Source of the DNA: Novosphingobium sp. PhB165 | Lineage (GTDB): Bacteria; Pseudomonadota; Alphaproteobacteria; Sphingomonadales; Sphingomonadaceae | Direction of reading: 5' to 3' | Assembly: GCF_004341845.1 (NCBI RefSeq) | Contig: NZ_SLVB01000004.1 | Location: 124,001 to 188,000 of the forward strand | Length of the DNA: 64,000 bases | Shown: in pieces, positions 58,783 to 64,000 of the stretch | Numbering within the stretch: position 1 is the stretch's first letter | How the letters are laid out: each line of letters starts with the position of its first letter | Notes under the pieces: generated by a model | What the model saw: the letters and a program-made list of their open reading frames with translations, nothing else | Told to the model about the DNA's origin: nothing | Database searches by the model: none | Position numbers and translations under genes: made by a program

Positions 58783-60168
58783 ATGACCAAAACGCCGGGA
58801 TTGCGGCGCTGGACGTCGCTGCTCGTGCTGGGCACGGCGCTTGCGCTCAGCGCCAACAGCGCCGACGCCAAGAAGGACGACAAGAAGGCGGCCCCCATCG
58901 TCGCCGATCCCTATCCTTCCACCTACAAGGCCTATCCGGGCACGCCCACCGCATTGGTCGGTGCCACCGTCTATGACGGGCGCGGCGGCAAGATCGAGAA
59001 CGGCGTGGTGCTGTTCCGCGACGGCAAGCTGGTCGCCATCGGCGCCGCTGATATGGCGATCCCGGACGGCTACACGCGGATCGACGGCCGGGGCAAGTTC
59101 GTGACTCCCGGCGTGATCGACATCCACTCGCACCTCGGCGTCTACCCCTCGCCCGCGGTCGATGCGCTGGCCGACGGCAACGAGATGACCAACCCGACCA
59201 CCCCCGATGTCTGGGCCGAACACTCGGTCTGGCCGCAGGACCCAGGGTTTACTCGCGCGCTGGCCAATGGCGGCGTGACCACGCTGGAAATCCTGCCCGG
59301 TTCGGGCAACCTCATGGGCGGGCGCACCGTCACGCTGAAGAACGTGCCCTCGATCACCGTGCAGGGCATGAAGTTCCCCGGCGCGCCCTATTCGCTCAAG
59401 ATGGCCTGCGGCGAGAATCCCAAGCGCGTCTACGGCGAAAAGGGCCAGAAGCCCTCGACCCGCATGGGCAACTTCTCGGTGGACCGTCAGGCCTGGATCG
59501 ACGCCCGCCACTACATGGACGGCGACCATTCCGAGCGCGATCTCGGCAAGGACACGCTGGAAGGCGTGCTGAAGGGCCAGATCCTCGTCCAGAACCACTG
59601 CTACCGCGCCGACGAGATGGCGCAGGTGATCGATATGGCCAAGGAGATGGGCTACAAGGTCACCGCCTTCCACCACGCCGTCGAAGCCTACAAGATCGCC
59701 GACCTGCTGCGCGACAATGACATCTGCGCCGCCGTCTGGGCGGACTGGTACGGCTTCAAGATGGAAGCCTACGACGCCATTCCCGAGAACGCCGCGCTGC
59801 TCGCCAATGCGGGGACTTGCGTGGTGATCCACTCGGACGACGAGAACGGTATCCAGCGCCTCAACCAGGAGGCCGCCAAGGCGCAGGCTGACGGCCGCCG
59901 CATCGGCATCGACATTCCCGACGCCAAGGTGGTCGGCTGGTTCACCTACAACGCCGCCAAGTCGATGGGCATCGGCGACAAGACCGGCAGCCTCGAAGCC
60001 GGCAAGATGGCCGACGTGGTGCTGTGGAACGGCAGCCCGCTCTCGGTCTATTCGCGCCCGGAGAAGGTCTGGATCGACGGGGCCCTGATGTTCGACGCGC
60101 TGGATCCCAAGCGCCGCCCGGTGAGCGATTTCGAGCTGGGCCAGCTCGGTGAAGGAGACGTGAAATGA
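58783..60168 (+). CDS. Exported amidohydrolase with metal ligands
   Basis: 461 residues. A signal peptide (about 1-29, LLVLGTALALSANSADA) sends it to the periplasm. Amidohydrolase fold: VTPGVIDIHSHLGVYP with HxH, further metal His in QNHCYRAD and FHHAVEAY, and Asp in VIHSDDENGIQ; the C-terminal beta-domain is GSLEAGKMADVVLWNG. The metal centre looks complete, so it is probably active on a cyclic or linear amide (imidazolonepropionase/dipeptidase-like). The next gene overlaps by 4 bp and codes for a similar protein without the metal ligands. Confidence 0.9.
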   Translation: MTKTPGLRRWTSLLVLGTALALSANSADAKKDDKKAAPIVADPYPSTYKAYPGTPTALVGATVYDGRGGKIENGVVLFRDGKLVAIGAADMAIPDGYTRIDGRGKFVTPGVIDIHSHLGVYPSPAVDALADGNEMTNPTTPDVWAEHSVWPQDPGFTRALANGGVTTLEILPGSGNLMGGRTVTLKNVPSITVQGMKFPGAPYSLKMACGENPKRVYGEKGQKPSTRMGNFSVDRQAWIDARHYMDGDHSERDLGKDTLEGVLKGQILVQNHCYRADEMAQVIDMAKEMGYKVTAFHHAVEAYKIADLLRDNDICAAVWADWYGFKMEAYDAIPENAALLANAGTCVVIHSDDENGIQRLNQEAAKAQADGRRIGIDIPDAKVVGWFTYNAAKSMGIGDKTGSLEAGKMADVVLWNGSPLSVYSRPEKVWIDGALMFDALDPKRRPVSDFELGQLGEGDVK

Positions 60169-61463
60169 GCCGCCGCGCCCTGATCCTTGCGGCGCTGGCT
60201 GCAACGGCCTTCGCTCCCGCCGCTTTCGCGCAGGACTTTGCGGTGACCAACGCCACGGTCGCCACCGGCGACGGCGGTGCGCCGATCGAGCATGGCACTG
60301 TCGTCGTGCGCGCCGGCAAAGTGGTCGCGGCCGGAGCCGGCGTTGCCGTGCCCGCCGGTGTCCAGACCATCGATGGTACCGGCAAGTGGGTGACGCCGGG
60401 CCTGTTCTCGGCCGTTACCGACCTTGGCCTCTGGGATGTCGAGGCAGTCTCCAACAGCAACGACAGCGCGGCGGACAAGTCGCCCTTCAACGCCGCGCTC
60501 GACGTGAGCCCGGCGATCAACCCGTCCAGCGAGCATATCGCGATCAGCCGCGAAGGGGGTGTCACCCGCGCCAGCGTCGCGCCCGCCAACGGCGATTCGA
60601 TCTTCGCGGGGCAGGGCGCGCTGATCGACCTTGGCGCCGATCCGAACGCGGTCACCAAGGCGCGGGCCTTCCAGTACGTGCAACTGGGTGAGGCCGGTGC
60701 GAAGCTGGCTGGTGGCAGCCGGGTTGCCGCGCATGTCGCGCTGCGCAGTGCCTTGCGCGAAGCGCGCGACATTGCCGCCACGCCGAATGCCGCGCGCAGC
60801 ACGGACGCCATGTTGACTCACGCCGATGCGGTAGCATTGGCGCCGGTGCTCGACGGCCGTCAGCCGCTCTATGTCGGCGTCGAACGTGCGGCGGACATCC
60901 GCAGCGTGCTCGCGCTCAAGAGCGAGTTCCCCAAGCTCGACCTCGTGCTGGTCGGGGCGACCGAGGGCTGGCTGGTCGCGAGTGAGATCGCCGCCGCCAA
61001 AGTGCCGGTGATCACAATGCCGCTGCGCGACTTGCCCTCCGCGTTCGAGGCGCTGGCGGCCACGCAGTCCAACGTCGGACGCATGAAGAAGGCGGGCGTG
61101 AAGGTCGCCATCGGCATGTTCAGCGGCTCCAACCAGCCGCGCTATGCGCCGCAGGAGGCCGGGAACCTCGTTGCACTGGCCAAGCTGCCCGGCGCGGCGG
61201 GCCTGACCTGGGGCGAGGCGTTCGCGGCGATCACATCGGTCCCGGCCGAGATCAGCGGCATGGGCGGAAAGGCGGGCGTTCTGGCGCCCGGCGCCGTGGG
61301 TGACGTGGTGATCTGGGACGGCGACCCGCTCGAACTGTCCTCGGCCCCGCTTGAGGTGTTCATCGATGGCGTCAAACAGCCGCTCGACAATCACCAGAGC
61401 CGTCTGAAGCAGCGCTACCGGAATCTCGACCGGACTTATCTGCCCAAGGCTTTCGACTGGTAA
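60165..61463 (+). CDS. Exported amidohydrolase-like protein lacking metal ligands
   Basis: 432 residues, signal peptide about 1-22 (LAALAATAFAPAAFA). The overall fold matches the preceding gene: GTGKWVTPGLFSAVTDLGL, EHIAISREGGVTRASVAPANG, LAPGAVGDVVIWDGDPLEL at the end. But the HxH site reads FSAVTDLG, the region expected to have a metal His reads YVGVERAAD, the second reads VGATEGW, and the last Asp position reads GMFSGSN: all four ligand positions are non-ligand residues. The reading frame is intact. Possibly a non-catalytic partner subunit of the neighbour. Confidence 0.85.
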   Translation: MSRRALILAALAATAFAPAAFAQDFAVTNATVATGDGGAPIEHGTVVVRAGKVVAAGAGVAVPAGVQTIDGTGKWVTPGLFSAVTDLGLWDVEAVSNSNDSAADKSPFNAALDVSPAINPSSEHIAISREGGVTRASVAPANGDSIFAGQGALIDLGADPNAVTKARAFQYVQLGEAGAKLAGGSRVAAHVALRSALREARDIAATPNAARSTDAMLTHADAVALAPVLDGRQPLYVGVERAADIRSVLALKSEFPKLDLVLVGATEGWLVASEIAAAKVPVITMPLRDLPSAFEALAATQSNVGRMKKAGVKVAIGMFSGSNQPRYAPQEAGNLVALAKLPGAAGLTWGEAFAAITSVPAEISGMGGKAGVLAPGAVGDVVIWDGDPLELSSAPLEVFIDGVKQPLDNHQSRLKQRYRNLDRTYLPKAFDW

Positions 61464-61474
61464 AGGCTTCCCCG

Positions 61475-61506
61475 GAGCGTGGCGCTGCAGGTGTGGCGCC
61501 ACGCTC
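61475..61506. terminator. Hairpin after the amidohydrolase pair
   Basis: GAGCGTGGCGC (61475-61485) pairs with GCGCCACGCTC (61496-61506) around a 10-nt loop. No T-run, so termination is uncertain. Confidence 0.5.
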
Positions 61507-61562
61507 GAACTTGGCGTCCCGATCTCGACGCTTCGTTCGAACTTGGCCCCGCGCCCAAAAGT

Positions 61563-61648
61563 CCCGTCATCCCCGCGATGGCGGGGATCCCGCTTCTGCT
61601 GGTTCATGGCGCAAGGAAGCGGGGCCCCGCCTTCGCGGGGGCGACGGG
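61563..61648. repeat. Paired REP palindrome, type A, copy 6
   Basis: Left arm CCGTCATCCCCGCGATGGCG, right arm GCCCCGCCTTCGCGGGGGCG, spacer about 30 nt. In the convergent gap between the amidohydrolase pair and the GNAT gene. Confidence 0.9.
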
Positions 61649-61701
61649 GTTTTAGGGGTGAGCATGGAGTTTCGTTTCAGGGCGTCAGTTCAGGCCGTCA
61701 T

Positions 61702-61992
61702 TCAGGCCTTCACATCATCCCACTCCGGATGCCGCCGGAACGCCGCATCGACATAGCTGCACAGCGATCCGATCCGAAAATGGTTCTCCCGCGCGTCCGC
61801 CACCATCGCCTCGACCAGTCGCCCGGCCACGCCGCGCCCGCCGATCACGGGAGGCACAAGCGTATGTTCCGCGTAGCGAATGCCGTCGCGCTCGGCCCAG
61901 ATCAGGCGCCCGGTCGCGTCGCTGTCGGCGACATGGGCGATATACTCGCCGGAATTTCCGTTTTCATGGGCAGTGATAGTCACGCCGACCAT
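61702..61992 (-). CDS. Small GNAT-like (COG2388-type) N-acetyltransferase
   Basis: 96 residues, the short acetyltransferase-like fold seen in YjdJ/NATD1-type proteins: MVGVTITAHENGNSGEYIAH, RYAEHTLVPPVIGGRGVAGR (acetyl-CoA loop with GGRGVAGRL) and SLCSYVDAAFRRHPEWDDV (C-terminal block with conserved Cys and His). ATG 61992 is the natural start. It lies 62 bp from the divergent threonine-aldolase gene. Substrate unknown. Confidence 0.85.
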   Translation of the reverse strand: MVGVTITAHENGNSGEYIAHVADSDATGRLIWAERDGIRYAEHTLVPPVIGGRGVAGRLVEAMVADARENHFRIGSLCSYVDAAFRRHPEWDDVKA

Positions 61993-62054
61993 ATGTGGGG
62001 GCTCCTGAAAAGGTCTGCTTGACGGAGAAGGCGTCCGCTTTAGGGCATATGGCC

Positions 62055-63050
62055 ATGAAGTTTCTCTCCGACAACGCCGCACGGGTCCACCCGAGGGTCT
62101 GGGACGCCATGAAGGCTGCCGACGAACCCGATTCGCCTTACGATGGCGACGCACTGAGCAAAGCACTCGACGCGCGCTTTTCCGCGCTGTTCGGCCGCGA
62201 TTGCGCGGCGCTCTGGGTAGCGACAGGGACGGCGGCGAACTGCCTGGCGCTTTCGGCCATGGTCGAGCCGCACGGCGCCGTGATCTGCCACCGCGAGGCG
62301 CATATCGAGATGGACGAGGGCGGCGCGCCCGGTTTCTACCTCCACGGCGCCAAGCTGCTGCTGGCCGATGGCGAAAGCGCGAAGATCACGCCCGATGCGA
62401 TTGCCCGCGTGATCGACCCGATCCGCGACGGCGTGCATCAGGTCCAGCCCCATGCCGTCTCGATCACGCAGGCGAGCGAATATGGCTGCGTCTACCGGCC
62501 CGAGGAACTGGCCGCGCTTTCCGCCTTCGTGAAGGGCAAGGGGCTCGGTCTGCACATGGACGGCGCGCGGTTCGGCAATGCCGTGGCATTCCTTGGCGGC
62601 AGCGCGGCGGATGCGGCACGGGGCGTCGATGCGCTGAGCTTTGGCATGGTCAAGAACGGGGCGATGAGCGCCGAGGCCATCGTCTTCTTCGATCCCGCCA
62701 TGGCTGATAAGGTCCGCTTCCGCCGCAAGCGCGCGGGGCATCTGCAATCGAAGGGCCGCTATCTGGCCGCACAGATTCTGGCGATGCTGGAGGGCGACCT
62801 CTGGCTGGACAATGCGCGCGCGTCCAATGCCGCCGCTGCCGAAATCGCGGCGGCTGCCGGTGCGCGCTTGCTGCACCCGGTCGAGGCTAACGAGATTTTC
62901 CTCACCTCCACCGCCGCCGAACGCGCGGTGCTGCGGGCGCAGGGCTTCGAGTTCTACGACTGGGGCGACGATGCGGCCCGGCTCGTCACGGCATGGGATT
63001 CGCGGCCGGAGCACGTTTCCGCGCTCGCCCGCGCGATTGCCGCCCTGTGA
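62055..63050 (+). CDS. ltaE: Threonine aldolase-like PLP-dependent beta-eliminating lyase
   Basis: 331 residues, fold type I. Seen: KFLSDNAARVHPRVWDAMKA (N-terminal), ATGTAANCLALSAM, HREAHIEMDEGGAPGF, GLGLHMDGARFGNAVAFLGG (Asp binding the PLP pyridine N), SFGMVKNGAMSAEAIVFF with the Schiff-base Lys, and RKRAGHLQSKGRYLAAQI. Cleaves Thr to Gly and acetaldehyde or acts on a related beta-hydroxy amino acid. I use ATG 62055 because AGGG lies 9 nt upstream; ATG 62049 is an alternative. The stop overlaps the next start (GTGA). Confidence 0.88.
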   Translation: MKFLSDNAARVHPRVWDAMKAADEPDSPYDGDALSKALDARFSALFGRDCAALWVATGTAANCLALSAMVEPHGAVICHREAHIEMDEGGAPGFYLHGAKLLLADGESAKITPDAIARVIDPIRDGVHQVQPHAVSITQASEYGCVYRPEELAALSAFVKGKGLGLHMDGARFGNAVAFLGGSAADAARGVDALSFGMVKNGAMSAEAIVFFDPAMADKVRFRRKRAGHLQSKGRYLAAQILAMLEGDLWLDNARASNAAAAEIAAAAGARLLHPVEANEIFLTSTAAERAVLRAQGFEFYDWGDDAARLVTAWDSRPEHVSALARAIAAL

Positions 63051-63976
63051 GCGCGAACGCGGCGAGCGACACGGCGGCCCCCGGTTTCTTCAAGCCGGCG
63101 GTCATTCTGCCGTTCATGCTGGTGGCGCTGATCTGGGGATCGACCTGGTTCGTCATCACTGGCCAGATTGCCGAAGTGCCGGCCAGCTGGTCGGTGGCAT
63201 GGCGCTTCGCGCTGGCGACGCCGGCCATGTTCGTTGTCGCGATCGCCATGGGCAAGAGCCTGAGGCTGGGCAGGGCCGGGCAGTTGCTGGCGCTCGCGGT
63301 GGGCGTGACGCAGTTCTGCGGCAACTACAACTTCGTCTATCGCGCCGAAATGCACCTGACTTCGGGCATTGTCGCGGTGATGATCGGCCTGCTGCTGGTG
63401 CCCAATGCGATTCTGGCGCGGGTGCTGCTCAAGCAGCCGATCACCGGGCGCTTCGTGGTCGGCAGCGCGATCGCCATTGCCGGTCTCGCTCTATTGCTGG
63501 TCCATGAGGCGCATGAAGCGCCGCTGGGCGGAAAGGTCGTGCTGGGCACGGTCTTCGCCCTGATCGCGATGCTGTGCGCGTCGGTTTCGAACGTGATTCA
63601 GGCAAACGAGACCGGCAAGGCCCTGCCGATGGTGAGCCTGCTGTCGTGGGCGATGCTCTACGGCACGCTTTGCGACGTGGCTGTGGCCTGGCTCTTCGCG
63701 GGGCCGCCGGTGATCCCGCGCGATGCGAACTACTGGATGGGCACCGCCTACCTCGCGATCCTCGGTTCGGTGGTGACCTTCCCGCTCTACTACACGCTGA
63801 TCCGCCAGCTTGGCGCGGGCAAGGCCGCCTATAACGGCGTTGTCGTGATCGTGATCGCCATGTTCATCTCGACGCTGTTCGAGGGTTATCAGTGGTCGGC
63901 GCTGGCGATTGCCGGGGCGGCGCTGGCGACTGTCGGGCTGGTCGTGGCGCTGATGTCGCGCAGCCCTTCGCGGTAA
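63047..63976 (+). CDS. EamA/DMT family permease
   Basis: 309 residues with ten predicted transmembrane helices in two EamA halves (PFMLVALIWGSTWFVITGQ; GGKVVLGTVFALIAMLCASV). The GS(S/T)W motif of EamA proteins is present (GSTWF). The start GTG 63047 overlaps the ltaE stop, so translation is coupled. DMT permeases often export amino acids or their derivatives, so linkage to a threonine aldolase may suggest export of a small amino acid or uptake of its substrate; this is inference. Confidence 0.88.
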   Translation: MSANAASDTAAPGFFKPAVILPFMLVALIWGSTWFVITGQIAEVPASWSVAWRFALATPAMFVVAIAMGKSLRLGRAGQLLALAVGVTQFCGNYNFVYRAEMHLTSGIVAVMIGLLLVPNAILARVLLKQPITGRFVVGSAIAIAGLALLLVHEAHEAPLGGKVVLGTVFALIAMLCASVSNVIQANETGKALPMVSLLSWAMLYGTLCDVAVAWLFAGPPVIPRDANYWMGTAYLAILGSVVTFPLYYTLIRQLGAGKAAYNGVVVIVIAMFISTLFEGYQWSALAIAGAALATVGLVVALMSRSPSR

Positions 63977-64000
63977 GTCGCAAAGCGCGGTTTCCAGCCG

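Overview
This 64 kb window is a chromosomal segment of a GC-rich alphaproteobacterium of the order Sphingomonadales, most likely Novosphingobium or a close relative. The evidence is the gene content (UrcA family, DUF3035 lipoprotein after lspA, PadR/DUF1700/head-GIN operon, esterase-like phytase, IhfB), the gene orders, and the sphingomonad-type paired palindromic repeats. This placement is an inference from family knowledge and no database search was made. There is no plasmid, prophage, integrase, transposase or CRISPR array. Most genes are housekeeping, separated by short gaps that carry repeats and regulatory structures.

Layout. 1-2 kb: a partial DnaJ-domain gene, pdxH and a cation-diffusion-facilitator transporter. 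2-10 kb: a TPR-sulfotransferase next to a 1683-residue repeat-rich autotransporter, followed by a 743 bp AT-richer gap with a nested palindrome and a tiny ORF. 10-20 kb: a degenerate serine-hydrolase lipoprotein, ileS-lspA-DUF3035, a CBS-domain membrane protein, an OmpA-like lipoprotein, nadC, tadA and rpmB. 20-28 kb: an esterase-like phytase, an M23 peptidase, xseA/purD (divergent, 5 bp apart), a DEDDh exonuclease and a PfkB kinase. 28-33 kb: a LytS/LytTR two-component pair, UrcA, a lipid-kinase-like protein and a metallophosphoesterase. 33-37 kb: the padR operon with three identical palindromes, then rplM-rpsI. 37-42 kb: cutA-ctaA, a MerC protein with a Zur-like box, thiS-thiG, an unknown protein behind a hairpin that buries its ribosome-binding site, and a cation/proton antiporter.

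42-48 kb: a spermidine-synthase-like protein, a GNAT and thrS. thrS is preceded by a 23-residue leader peptide with eight Thr codons and the mutually exclusive hairpins of a transcription attenuator. Next to it is a small Xre operon with two operator copies, then a GT-C glycosyltransferase. 48-56 kb: an alpha/beta hydrolase, a TPR protein, a luciferase-like monooxygenase, queG, an ABC exporter, a Tat-type MsrB and a tandem PilZ protein. 56-64 kb: tRNA-Leu(UAA), ihfB, a POT peptide transporter, two tandem amidohydrolases (the second without metal ligands), a GNAT, a threonine-aldolase-like enzyme and an EamA permease.

The observations I rate highest are: (i) the Thr-codon attenuator of thrS; (ii) the TPR-sulfotransferase beside the autotransporter, a possible surface-protein sulfation pair; (iii) the SD-sequestering hairpin at 40.2 kb; (iv) two enzyme-family proteins that have lost every recognisable catalytic residue; and (v) two hairpins 29 kb apart with compensatory stem changes. 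Several genes (thr leader, merC, cation antiporter) have promoter-like elements placed so that the mRNA would start at or next to the AUG.
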